A stretch of 13,066 bases of DNA from Gammaproteobacteria bacterium (GCA_030620735.1 JAUXDV010000026.1:1-13066), one strand, 5' to 3'; positions 1 to 6,933 are shown, numbered from the stretch's first letter. Program-made: numbers and translations. The notes: generated by a model from the letters alone, not told the origin.

Positions 1-384
1 CCAGTCATCATCTAAAAACGTCTTGAGCTGACGCAACTGTTCCAGTTGCGGCAACGATTTTGACTCCGGCAGGCGAATCTCGATATTGCCAAAATCCATG
101 CCCTGAAGAGTGCCGGAGAGCAAATCTTCCGGTTGAAACCTCAGCCGCATCCGGCCCAGTTTGATCAACATGCCATCTTCAGCTGATCGCAGCTGCATCT
201 CGCTGATGTCTGCCGTATTCAGTCCCAGAGATGCATCTTCCATGCTCTGCAACTCGAAACCGCTCGCGGCGAGGCGTGTTTCAAGCTGATGACGCACTAT
301 CCCCGGCAGAGTGAATAAAAGCGCTGCAACCAGAGTGCAAAAAAGGAGTACGGCGATCAACAGGTAAGATTTTTTTCTGTTCAC
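1..384 (-). CDS. AsmA/YdbH-like membrane-anchored protein, N-terminal fragment
   Basis: An open frame reads on the minus strand from a GTG at 384-382 to base 1 without a stop, giving 128 codons; the rest lies outside the window. Residues 7-25 (YLLIAVLLFCTLVAALFTL) form one membrane anchor behind a basic N-terminus (MNRKKS). After it come short hydrophobic/polar alternations with patterns such as LAASGFEL, LGLNTADISEMQL and LRFQPEDLLSGTLQGMDFGNIEIRLPES. This beta-strand ladder with a 'dLLsGtL' phrase recalls the starts of AsmA-like and YdbH-type lipid-transport proteins that span the periplasm. A TTG seven codons upstream (405-403) is an alternative start; no strong ribosome site favours either. 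That it is a gene is fairly sure. The family is inference from the N-terminal pattern only. It is divergent from pyrE, with about 520 bp between. Confidence 0.6.
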   Translation of the reverse strand, partial: MNRKKSYLLIAVLLFCTLVAALLFTLPGIVRHQLETRLAASGFELQSMEDASLGLNTADISEMQLRSAEDGMLIKLGRMRLRFQPEDLLSGTLQGMDFGNIEIRLPESKSLPQLEQLRQLKTFLDDDW

Positions 385-461
385 ACAGAGATAATACTTG
401 AACAAGTGGCTAACTACTTACAAAATGGCAATATAACTATTCAGCTTCTGGATAATTTTGC

Positions 462-617
462 GTTATTTCTCAATAACCCCGTGCAAGGCAACAAATATGT
501 AGGATGCTGCTGAGCTTGCGAAGCGCATCTGTCGAGTAAACCCGCGATCGATGCGCTTCGTTCCTCAGCAGCATCCTACGTTATCAAGATCAATGCGCGG
601 GATTATTGAGAACTTAC
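462..617. mobile_element. MITE-like palindromic element with 8-bp direct repeats
   Basis: The outer inverted repeats are 462-485 and 594-617 (20 of 24 bases match; the inner 19 match at 17). A perfect 16-bp inverted pair lies inside at 499-514/564-579 (GTAGGATGCTGCTGAG and its complement), and a perfect 11-bp pair at 519-529/550-560 (CGAAGCGCATC). The whole element could fold into one long interrupted hairpin. Immediately outside both ends is the same 8-mer, AATTTTGC (454-461 and 618-625), as expected of a target-site duplication. There is no coding capacity, so if mobile it would be non-autonomous. The exact ends are slightly uncertain because the outermost five bases pair at only three positions. 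Confidence 0.65.
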
Positions 618-625
618 AATTTTGC

Positions 626-903
626 CAGCCAAGTTACTGTTTGTGGACGTATCTGCAAGAAACGTAGGAGGCAGGGTCGTTCCTTTGCATCCATGCAATC
701 ACGACATTAGCACATCCATGTGCGGCAGATGCAGCATTTCTGCCTACGCCATACATGGATGTATCAGTGTCGCGCAAGGCAGGACGCCGGAAGCGACCAT
801 GGAGGTATTCACGGCGTTTTCTGGAAGATATGCCCGCAAACAGTAACGAACCAGCTGCTACTGAATAGTTACATGCTAATTACCATTGATATGGACAACT
901 GCT
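626..903. other. Intergenic region upstream of pyrE with CATCCATG-core palindromes
   Basis: No convincing gene is visible. Short open frames exist on the plus strand (from 622 and 720) but lack a ribosome site, and their products are Cys/Arg/His-rich without family resemblance. The stretch holds three small palindromes sharing the core CATCCATG or its complement: TTGCATCCATGCAA (685-698), CACATCCATGTG (711-722) and ATACATGGATGTAT (751-764). The pyrE promoter should lie in the last part, but I see no clear -35/-10 pair. Confidence 0.45.
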
Positions 904-1545
904 ATGCAAGATTATCAGCGCGACTTTCTCAACTTTGCTGTCAAAAAGGAGGTGCTCCGTTTCGGCGAGTTCACCCTCAAATCCGGACGGCTCAGCCCCT
1001 ATTTTTTCAATACCGGCCTGTTCAACACCGGCGGCAGCCTGGCCCGACTTGGCCGCTACTATGCCCAAACAATTGTCGACAGCGGCATTGAATTCGACGT
1101 ACTCTACGGGCCGGCATACAAGGGGATCCCGCTGGCGGCCGTCACCAGCGCCGCTCTATATGACGAGCATCAACGCGATGTCGCCTACGCCTTCAACCGC
1201 AAAGAGGCGAAGGATCACGGCGAAGGCGGCGTCATTGTCGGACACCCACTGCAGGGAAAAGTACTGATCATCGATGACGTCATCTCCGCAGGAACTTCTG
1301 TAAGGGAGTCTGTCGATATCATTCGCCAGGAGAATGCAGAGCCGGCAGGAGTCGTTATTGCGCTGGACAGGCAGGAGCGCGGCCAGGGAGATAAATCCGC
1401 CGTTCAGGAGGTGCAACAAGATTTGGGGATTCCCGTTGCAGCCATTGCCCGGCTGCAAGATCTGATCCAGTTTATCGAAGAGTCAGAGCAATTCAGGGAG
1501 TGGCTCACGCCGATCAGCAACTATCGCCTGCAGTATGGTATCTGA
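904..1545 (+). CDS. pyrE: Orotate phosphoribosyltransferase
   Basis: The product is 213 residues, the same length as E. coli PyrE, and matches it closely from MQDYQRDF and GEFTLKSGRLSPYFFNTGLFNTG onward. It condenses orotate with PRPP to give orotidine 5'-monophosphate, the fifth step of UMP synthesis, in the cytoplasm as a dimer. Visible motifs are the catalytic flexible loop RKEAKDHGEGG (99-109), the PRPP-binding signature VLIIDDVISAGTS (120-132), GPAYKGIPLA (69-78) and LDRQERG (154-160). An in-frame ATG at 886 would add six residues with no counterpart in the family, so ATG 904 is preferred. It is the first gene of a run overlapping purU. No rph gene or obvious attenuator precedes it, so E. 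coli-type pyrE attenuation is not evident. Confidence 0.97.
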   Translation: MQDYQRDFLNFAVKKEVLRFGEFTLKSGRLSPYFFNTGLFNTGGSLARLGRYYAQTIVDSGIEFDVLYGPAYKGIPLAAVTSAALYDEHQRDVAYAFNRKEAKDHGEGGVIVGHPLQGKVLIIDDVISAGTSVRESVDIIRQENAEPAGVVIALDRQERGQGDKSAVQEVQQDLGIPVAAIARLQDLIQFIEESEQFREWLTPISNYRLQYGI

Positions 1546-2413
1546 GATGGCTGACCAGCAGCACTCCGCAATTTTACTGATTCACTGCCCCGATCAGCGC
1601 GGCATCGTGCATCATGTGACCGACTTCATCTTCAAGAATCTTGGCAACATACTGCGTCTGGACCAGCATGTCGATGTCGAGCAGCAGCTCTTTTTTATGC
1701 GTGTCGAGTGGTCACTGGATCAATTCAGTATCCCTGCTGCGCAGATAGAAGAGCGCTTTGCAGCAGAGGTTGGAGATCGCTTCAGCATCACTTCCCAGCT
1801 GCATCTGTCAGCTGATGTACAACGCATGGCGCTGTTCGTGTCGCAGCTGCCACACTGTTTTTACGATATTCTCGCCCGCTATGAGTCTGCAGAGTGGCGT
1901 GTAGAGATCCCGCTGATCGTCAGCAACCATGAAACTCTGCGGCCGGCAGCGGAACGTCTTGGAATCGATTTTCATTACCTGCCGATAACGGCAGAAAACA
2001 AACAGCAGCAGGAGCAGTTGCAGTTAGAACTGCTGCAGCGTTATCAGATCGACTTTGTGGTGCTTGCACGCTATATGCAGATTCTCAGTGAAGAGTTTGT
2101 CAGCTGCTACCCGCAGCGCGTGATCAATATTCACCACTCCTTTCTACCCGCGTTTCCAGGCGGACGCCCCTATCACTCCGCCCATCAGCGCGGCGTGAAG
2201 ATCATCGGCGCAACCAGCCACTATGTCACAGCAGAGCTCGATGCCGGACCAATCATCGAACAGGATGTCGTCAGGGTTACCCACGCACATACTGTTGCCG
2301 ACCTGGTGCGAAAAGGGCGTGACCTGGAGAAAATCGTACTCGCGCGCGCCGTATGGCAGCACCTCAACCACAACATTCTTACCTGCGGAAATCGCACAGT
2401 GGTGTTCGAATGA
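1535..2413 (+). CDS. purU: Formyltetrahydrofolate deformylase
   Basis: The 292-residue product hydrolyses 10-formyl-THF to THF and formate, balancing the one-carbon pool and supplying formate for purine synthesis. An N-terminal ACT domain (about 11-95, starting ILLIHCPDQRGIVHHVTDFI) is followed by a formyl-transferase fold (about 124-290). The catalytic triad of the hydrolase family is visible: Asn198 and His200 in INIHHSFLPAF, and Asp236 in ELDAGPIIEQD. RPYHSA, GVKIIGATSHYVT and the C-terminal GNRTVVFE are also typical of PurU. E. coli PurU is 280 residues. The frame opens at ATG 1535, inside the pyrE end (11-bp overlap); ATG 1547, just after the pyrE stop, is equally possible and would shorten the protein by four residues. 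Either way translational coupling to pyrE is likely. Confidence 0.96.
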   Translation: MVSEMADQQHSAILLIHCPDQRGIVHHVTDFIFKNLGNILRLDQHVDVEQQLFFMRVEWSLDQFSIPAAQIEERFAAEVGDRFSITSQLHLSADVQRMALFVSQLPHCFYDILARYESAEWRVEIPLIVSNHETLRPAAERLGIDFHYLPITAENKQQQEQLQLELLQRYQIDFVVLARYMQILSEEFVSCYPQRVINIHHSFLPAFPGGRPYHSAHQRGVKIIGATSHYVTAELDAGPIIEQDVVRVTHAHTVADLVRKGRDLEKIVLARAVWQHLNHNILTCGNRTVVFE

Positions 2414-2613
2414 GCGAGCAGATAACCGAACTGCAGATGGTGCAGATGGATCATGAGCGCAGCATCGAGAGTCTCAGTGAACAGCTGCATTTACAGCAGT
2501 CACGCATCGAGCAGATGGAGAAGCAGCTGATAGCGCTGATCGATCACATCAAATCGTTGCAGGAATTTCTGCCGGCCACGGAGACCGGCAACATCCCACC
2601 GCCGCACTATTAA
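2410..2613 (+). CDS. slyX: SlyX family protein
   Basis: The 67-residue product is almost wholly a heptad-patterned coiled coil (residues about 3-53: ITELQMVQMDHERSIESLSE onward) and ends in the diagnostic PPPHY. SlyX proteins are small cytoplasmic proteins of unknown function, named from the slyD region of E. coli. The start is fixed by an ATGA overlap with the purU stop, pointing to coupled translation as third gene of the pyrE-purU-slyX run. Nothing in its sequence links it to nucleotide or folate metabolism; the placement may be only positional. Confidence 0.92.
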   Translation: MSEQITELQMVQMDHERSIESLSEQLHLQQSRIEQMEKQLIALIDHIKSLQEFLPATETGNIPPPHY

Positions 2614-2674
2614 AGTAAAGCAGTGTCGAAAGCTTGAGAGTCGCTAAGAATATTTAAATTAACAGGAGATCCCA

Positions 2675-3157
2675 ATGAAAACCATCATATTCATCATCCT
2701 TGTATGCGCTCTCTCCAGCGTCAGCGCCGAGGCGCTGCGCTACAGCCAGGGCATCAGCAGCTTCACATTGAAAACGCCGATCACCATTCCACGCAACAAT
2801 GCACACCTGACCTTTCAACATGGCAGGGGCAGCACCGGCGCCAACCTCTTTGAAACCCACTGTGAGTTTCAGGTCAACAGGGTCTCAACAGAGCCGCAAA
2901 CCGTCAAGCCGGGACGCTTTATCGTGACCCGTGCAAATCAGCGTGTCGTCAGCGATGAACTCACAGGGAGCTTTTTCAATATTCTGAATTGCAATGAGTC
3001 CCGTTTTTACGAGGTACACATGTGGTTAAAGGATCCACAGCAGCCGAATGTCAGAAAAATGATCTGCAGAAACGGCTACCCCTATTGCGGAACGGTGGAG
3101 TTTCCGAATATACGGACAATTTCAGAGGCGCTTGGCACACGATTTACGGTTGAATGA
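2675..3157 (+). CDS. Exported four-cysteine protein, unrecognised family
   Basis: The 160-residue product starts with a Sec signal peptide (MKTIIFIILVCALSSVSA, cleavage likely after residue 18 before EAL). The mature part has four cysteines (63, 106, 131, 138), an even number suited to two disulfides in the periplasm or outside. Recognisable phrases are TIPRNNAHLTFQHG, HCEFQVNRV, FFNILNCNESRFYEVHMWLK and MICRNGYPYCGTVEF; the frequent beta-type alternation suggests a small beta-sandwich. I do not recognise the family. A good ribosome site, AGGAG at 2664-2668, sits six bases before the ATG. It lies 61 bp after slyX with no terminator visible between, so readthrough is possible, but its role seems unrelated. 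A REP-like palindrome follows. Confidence 0.8.
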   Translation: MKTIIFIILVCALSSVSAEALRYSQGISSFTLKTPITIPRNNAHLTFQHGRGSTGANLFETHCEFQVNRVSTEPQTVKPGRFIVTRANQRVVSDELTGSFFNILNCNESRFYEVHMWLKDPQQPNVRKMICRNGYPYCGTVEFPNIRTISEALGTRFTVE

Positions 3158-3165
3158 AAGCTCAA

Positions 3166-3281
3166 TCGCGGTCAGCCGAAAATTGCTCCTGCATTGTCGT
3201 CACTTCCGCCATCCATGGCGGTCGGAAGACCGCTCCCACAGCAATTTATATTCTTATTGTAGGAGCGGTCTTCCGACCGCG
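3166..3281. repeat. REP-like palindromic cluster between convergent genes
   Basis: Two arms, 3218-3240 and 3258-3280, are inverted copies matching at 22 of 23 bases with a 17-nt AT-rich loop. Each arm is itself a hairpin (GCGGTC-ttcc-GACCGC). A degraded direct copy of the left arm lies at about 3166-3192 (TCGCGGTC then GCTCCTGCA), and a further palindrome, CCGCCATCCATGGCGG, at 3206-3221. The place, between gene ends facing each other at 3157 and 3291, and the structure fit a REP/BIME-type element that could also stop transcription in both directions. No long T-run follows the stem, so terminator activity is inference. Confidence 0.7.
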
Positions 3282-3290
3282 AAATCCGTG

Positions 3291-3974
3291 CTAGTACGGC
3301 GATCTCCTCGCATCCCGCTCGCGTCCTTCAACCAGTGCATTGATATAGAGTTCGACGCGGCGGTTCAACTTGCGTCCGTGCGCCGTGTTGTTGCTTGCAC
3401 GCGGCTCATCCTCTCCGTGTCCATAGGTCAGGAGACGATTATAAGAGAGGCCGTGACTGCTGAGATAGGATGCGACACTCTCCGCCCGGCGCTCTGAGAG
3501 CCTCTGGTTATGCTCGGCGGAACCGGTGTTGTCCGTATGACCGACGATATGGATAACCGTCTGATCGTAGTTGCTCATGACGCTCGCAATCCGATTCAAG
3601 GCCGGTTTGAACGCGCTTTTGATTCGGCTCTGGTCTACACCAAAAGAGGCTTCACTGCTGAGGCTTAACTTGATGGTGTCCTTGTCGATGCGCTCAAGCG
3701 TGACATATTCGGCTCTCAACTCATCTTCAAGTGCGCGTCTCAATTCGCGATGCTGCTTGTCCATGTAGTTGCCGACAGCACCACCAGCCAGGGCTCCGAG
3801 AGCAGCGCCGATATATCGACCATGGTCACCTTGAATTTGATGGCCGATCACCGCTCCACCGATGGCGCCGGCGATGGCGCCCATCTTTGCGCGACGATTC
3901 GGATCATCTTCGGTCATACAACCGCTGGTCATGACCGCTGCGAGGGCCATGCCTGTAATGACTTTTGCTTTCAT
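3291..3974 (-). CDS. Glycine-zipper and OmpA-domain lipoprotein (YiaD-like)
   Basis: The 227-residue product begins with a lipoprotein-type signal (MKAKVITGMALAAVMTSGC). Cys19 would be lipidated, although the -3 residue is Thr rather than the usual Leu/Val. Residues 31-70 are a glycine zipper (MGAIAGAIGGAVIGHQI and GAALGALAGGAVGNYMDKQH), which commonly inserts in or packs against membrane. Residues about 98-212 are an OmpA-like peptidoglycan-binding domain: HIVGHTDNTGS (142-152, Asp148), NQRLSERRAESVASYL and KLNRRVELYI with Arg206, the two residues that hold diaminopimelate in this family. The likely role is tethering the outer membrane to peptidoglycan, as in E. coli YiaD. It lies 107 bp downstream of the patatin-like gene on the same strand, with a possible weak terminator between. 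Confidence 0.88.
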   Translation of the reverse strand: MKAKVITGMALAAVMTSGCMTEDDPNRRAKMGAIAGAIGGAVIGHQIQGDHGRYIGAALGALAGGAVGNYMDKQHRELRRALEDELRAEYVTLERIDKDTIKLSLSSEASFGVDQSRIKSAFKPALNRIASVMSNYDQTVIHIVGHTDNTGSAEHNQRLSERRAESVASYLSSHGLSYNRLLTYGHGEDEPRASNNTAHGRKLNRRVELYINALVEGRERDARRSPY

Positions 3975-4005
3975 AAATTATTACTCTTCAAAAAACTGCA
4001 GTTAC

Positions 4006-4028
4006 AAAAAATGGTGGTCGTCACCAGG
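4006..4028 (-). terminator. Possible Rho-independent terminator after the patatin-like gene
   Basis: On the minus strand, about 55 bases after the stop of the patatin-like gene, the sequence reads TGGTG-acgac-CACCA followed at once by TTTTTTG. The stem is only five base pairs, so termination would be weak or partial. The OmpA-domain gene starts about 30 bases further on and might be expressed by readthrough. Confidence 0.4.
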
Positions 4029-4081
4029 ATCGAACTTTATCACAGTAGCAAGGAGTAAACCTATCACAGAAAGCTTATCCG

Positions 4082-5242
4082 CTACCTGGCGGAAACCCGC
4101 TCAAGATCATGCAGCCTCGGTGGCTCTTTCATCCAGCCTTTGCCCGAACGGCCCAGCTTTTTTCCGGCCTCAAACAACTCACGCATCTCCTGAGGATCAA
4201 ACTCCAGCGCATCCTCAGTTGCACTGACATCGTCAGGAATGGCAATCATGCGGAAATCGGCTTTTGCATGACGCGCAGTCACATACCCCTGGTAGAGAGT
4301 CTTGTAAGTCAAGCCTCTCATCAACTCCTGGATTGCTTTCTGCGTGATGCCGGTAACTTCCGGACTCACTGCCTCGGTCGCCTCCGCAAGTTTCATCTGG
4401 CCGTTCATAATGACGTACAGGGTGCGCCTTCGCGCCGGGTGAGAAAACATAAATGAGCGGATCAGCACCGGCGCCTTGACGCCACCGTCAACGTGCATCT
4501 GCCGCTCTTCACGAGACGGATCCGGCTTGATATAGACAGGTTTGAAAAATGCCGGTATCGCAGCAGAAGCGCGTAATATTTTCTGGAAGATGCGTACACG
4601 CCTCGAGTGGTCACTGGCCGCAATCAACCCCATGTCCCACACAACCAGTTTTCCTGCATCCAGATTGGTGGTGGCCACATAGAGCCGGCGGCCTTTTTTA
4701 TGTTCACGCGCCACTTTGTCCAGCAAGGCCTGGTCGATCACTCTTTCAATCTGCTGCTTCAACGGCGTGTAGTCAAGCAGACTATCGCCAAATACCGCCG
4801 TCAACGACTTGTTGCGAAAGATATCTCCGCTCTCCGTCTGCGTGTAGACCTCCTCAAGCTCATCATCGTATTCAGGGCCGGCAAACGCCATGGCGGCCAT
4901 CAGCGCGCCGGTTGATACGCCGGTAACAATATCAAATTCAGGCCTGTCTCCCGCTTCGCTCCAGCCACTGAGAACCCCGGCTCCAAAAGCGCCGTCTGCG
5001 CCGCCACCGGACAAGGCGAGAATCTGCAGATGCGACTGGTGAGAGAGTGTTGATTTCACATGATAGGCTCGCTGCCCGGCATCAAAAAGGCGCACTGCGC
5101 CAACAGGGTCAACCGCGCGCAAATCAGCTGATTCGGGGGGGCGGGTGGCGCAGGCAGAGACGAACAACAGCAAACTAAAACCGATAGTAGAGCGCAATTT
5201 CCCTGCCTTAACCCTCCTGAAATTTGGATAAAAAGGAACCAT
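4082..5242 (-). CDS. Patatin-like phospholipase lipoprotein
   Basis: The 386-residue product is predicted to hydrolyse acyl esters of lipids. A signal (basic KAGKLR, then STIGFSLLLFVSAC) ends in a lipobox with Cys31, so it should be a lipoprotein. The patatin domain (about 73-310) shows LALSGGGADGAFGAGVLSGW (76-95) as the oxyanion-hole glycine loop, the nucleophile elbow GVSTG with Ser110, and the second dyad residue Asp252 in VDGG. The dyad and glycine loop are complete, so it is likely active. The start at 5242 is the first Met before the signal; its N-region (MVPFYPNFRRV) is longer than usual and a later non-ATG start is possible. It is transcribed away from the small exported-protein gene at 5400. 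Substrate is unknown; phospholipid or lipid-ester turnover in the envelope is inferred from the family. Confidence 0.92.
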   Translation of the reverse strand: MVPFYPNFRRVKAGKLRSTIGFSLLLFVSACATRPPESADLRAVDPVGAVRLFDAGQRAYHVKSTLSHQSHLQILALSGGGADGAFGAGVLSGWSEAGDRPEFDIVTGVSTGALMAAMAFAGPEYDDELEEVYTQTESGDIFRNKSLTAVFGDSLLDYTPLKQQIERVIDQALLDKVAREHKKGRRLYVATTNLDAGKLVVWDMGLIAASDHSRRVRIFQKILRASAAIPAFFKPVYIKPDPSREERQMHVDGGVKAPVLIRSFMFSHPARRRTLYVIMNGQMKLAEATEAVSPEVTGITQKAIQELMRGLTYKTLYQGYVTARHAKADFRMIAIPDDVSATEDALEFDPQEMRELFEAGKKLGRSGKGWMKEPPRLHDLERVSAR

Positions 5243-5336
5243 ATATACACATCTTCTACAGGAATGAGGGATATGTAAACTTTATCTGAAACGGCAGCGA
5301 TTGCAAAGAAGGAATCAGACAAATCTCTTTCGCTCC

Positions 5337-5365
5337 TTGTTTTGGCTAGATGAAGAGACTATGCT
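5337..5365 (+). promoter_or_regulatory. Weak candidate sigma70 promoter
   Basis: TTGTTT (5337-5342) and TATGCT (5360-5365) are separated by 17 bases and lie 35 bases before ATG 5400. They match the consensus boxes at only three and four of six positions. If real, transcription would begin near 5372, past the upstream in-frame ATG at 5361, which supports the 5400 start. Confidence 0.22.
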
Positions 5366-5399
5366 CGACAGTTACTCTTGGATTTTCGGGAATTCTGTT

Positions 5400-5696
5400 A
5401 TGAAAACTCTGTTGCTGCTGGCCGCAAGCCTCGTAATCTCCACCGCTGCCTGGGCTGAACAAAAACCTTCCGTCATGTTTGGCGATACTCCCCAGTCAAT
5501 TGCGGAGCAAGTTCCCGAGACTAGTGCCAGGGATGCCAAATGCTTGCAAATGCAACAGGAGATCAGGAATCTGAAAGGTAAACCGCTGCGCCGATCAGCA
5601 CTCGATGAACGCTTCAAGGTGGAGTGCGGGCCTAAGCCGCCAATTACCGATGAGCAACCATTTGAAGGGGGAATACCAGGACAGGCAGGGAAGTAA
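5400..5696 (+). CDS. Small exported protein, unrecognised
   Basis: The 98-residue product has a clear Sec signal, MKTLLLLAASLVISTAAWA, with cleavage after residue 19. The mature 79 residues are polar, with two cysteines (48 and 76) that could pair, a short helical stretch (ARDAKCLQMQQEIRNLKGKP) and a Pro/Gly-rich tail. I recognise no family. ATG 5400 is chosen because the signal peptide starts there; in-frame ATGs at 5301 and 5361 would put a polar extension before it. It lies 32 bp before the HtrA-like protease gene on the same strand, so the two are probably co-transcribed and may act in the same compartment. Whether it is a substrate or partner of the protease is unknown. Confidence 0.7.
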   Translation: MKTLLLLAASLVISTAAWAEQKPSVMFGDTPQSIAEQVPETSARDAKCLQMQQEIRNLKGKPLRRSALDERFKVECGPKPPITDEQPFEGGIPGQAGK

Positions 5697-5728
5697 CCGA
5701 TCTCCATTGATCACATACATATATACTC

Positions 5729-6781
5729 ATGGCTAGCACACTCCTCAACTTGTCAAAAAACGCTCGTTCTCTCATCGGTGTGATGCTCCTGTGCTGTCTG
5801 AGCGGCGCCAATGCCCGGGATTACAGTGGCCTTTTCGCAAAGGTCAATGCATCCGTTGTTGTTCTGCATACCTTCGACTCCCCCGATAACACTCCGATCA
5901 GAAAAGGAGATACTGTCTCCAGTTCCGGTATCGGCTCCGGCGTCATTATCAGTGATGACGGGGAAATCCTTACTGCGGCCCATATCGTTCAGACTGCTGA
6001 TGCAGTGCTGGTAGAATTCACCAATGGTGAAAAAATCCGAGCTAATGTCATCAGCTCGGAGCCTGCTGCTGATCTCGCATTGCTCAAGCTGGAGAACCCG
6101 CCAAAAAACCTGCTGCCGGCAATACTTGGAAACTCCGACAAGGTCAAAATCGGTGAGGAGGTCATTATCATCTCTAATCCTTACGGGTTCAAACATACAC
6201 TCACTGCAGGGCATATCAGCGCCCGCTATAGCGGAAAAGAGCTTGGTGATGCCTTTTCCCGGGGTGAATTCCTGCAGACTGACGCAACCATCAACCGGGG
6301 AAGTTCGGGAGGGCCTGTATTTAACGCATCCGCCGAAGTCATCGGCATCGTCAGTCATCTGGAAACCAAATCGGGTGGAAGTGAAGGACTTGGATTTCTG
6401 GTGACATCAAACAGTGCTCGAAAGCTGATGCTGGAAGGGAAACATATATGGAGTGGAATCACCTCGGTTCCCATCACGCCGCGACTCGCCACTGCAATCG
6501 GTTACCCGTATAATTACGGAGTGCTGGTGCAGAAAGTATCTCTCGACTCGCCAGCAGCAAAAGCAGGAATTAACAGCGGACTGATCCCGGCAATTATCGA
6601 TGACAAAAAAATACTGTTGGGTGGCGACGTCATCATGACAGTTGAAGAGATACCACTGGCCGCTGACAAGGAGCAGAGTAAAATATTGGAAAAACTTGAC
6701 CAACTTGAAGCTGGCGCTCCCATTACAGTGAAGCGCTATTACATGGGGAATGCCAGTGAAATCAGCATCACCATGCCTTAG
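5729..6781 (+). CDS. HtrA/Deg-like periplasmic serine protease with PDZ domain
   Basis: The 350-residue product has a signal peptide (hydrophobic core SLIGVMLLCCLSG, cleavage after about residue 29, ANA-RD), a trypsin-like domain (about 35-235) and one PDZ domain (about 240-345). The triad is complete: His85 in LTAAHIV, Asp115 in AADLALLKL and Ser193 in NRGSSGGP. The loop before the serine reads RGSSGG where most HtrA proteins have PGNSGG. GSGVIISDDGEILTAAH and LQTDATIN are family hallmarks. With one PDZ it resembles DegS-size enzymes, but there is a cleavable signal rather than an obvious anchor. The expected role is degrading or sensing misfolded envelope proteins. PDZ features seen are ITPRLATAIG, GVLVQKVSLDSPAAKAGI and LLGGDVIMTVEE. 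It follows the small exported-protein gene. Confidence 0.9.
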   Translation: MASTLLNLSKNARSLIGVMLLCCLSGANARDYSGLFAKVNASVVVLHTFDSPDNTPIRKGDTVSSSGIGSGVIISDDGEILTAAHIVQTADAVLVEFTNGEKIRANVISSEPAADLALLKLENPPKNLLPAILGNSDKVKIGEEVIIISNPYGFKHTLTAGHISARYSGKELGDAFSRGEFLQTDATINRGSSGGPVFNASAEVIGIVSHLETKSGGSEGLGFLVTSNSARKLMLEGKHIWSGITSVPITPRLATAIGYPYNYGVLVQKVSLDSPAAKAGINSGLIPAIIDDKKILLGGDVIMTVEEIPLAADKEQSKILEKLDQLEAGAPITVKRYYMGNASEISITMP

Positions 6782-6787
6782 GAATGA

Positions 6788-6849
6788 GGGTTCGGGGGAA
6801 GGGCTACCCGGGTACGCATAATAACTTTTGATAGAGAACCCTTCCCCCG
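6788..6849 (+). terminator. Hairpin after the protease gene, possible terminator
   Basis: CGGGGGAAGGG (6793-6803) and its exact complement (6839-6849) could form an 11-bp GC-rich stem with a 35-nt loop holding a smaller palindrome, TACCCGGGTA. An alternative pair, GGGTTC (6788-6793) with GAACCC (6836-6841), overlaps it, so two exclusive folds are possible. No T-run follows, so terminator function is uncertain. Confidence 0.35.
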
Positions 6850-6860
6850 TAGACTAACTT

Positions 6861-6886
6861 GCAGATTGTTACAGATAGCAATCTGC
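6861..6886. promoter_or_regulatory. Inverted repeat upstream of the Met-rich protein gene
   Basis: GCAGATTG (6861-6868) and CAATCTGC (6879-6886) are perfect 8-bp arms around a 10-base spacer, 48 bp before ATG 6934. The place and symmetry fit an operator for a dimeric regulator or an mRNA leader hairpin. I cannot assign it to a known regulator. Confidence 0.35.
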
Positions 6887-6933
6887 TTCAATCCTGCTGA
6901 CAACGGCAGAAAATCTCAACGAGGTTAGATAAG

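Noticed and set aside
622..1091. Two plus-strand open frames (622-846 and 720-1091) upstream of and into pyrE
   Set aside because: They lack ribosome sites and family resemblance, the second runs into pyrE in another frame, and the region is repeat-like.
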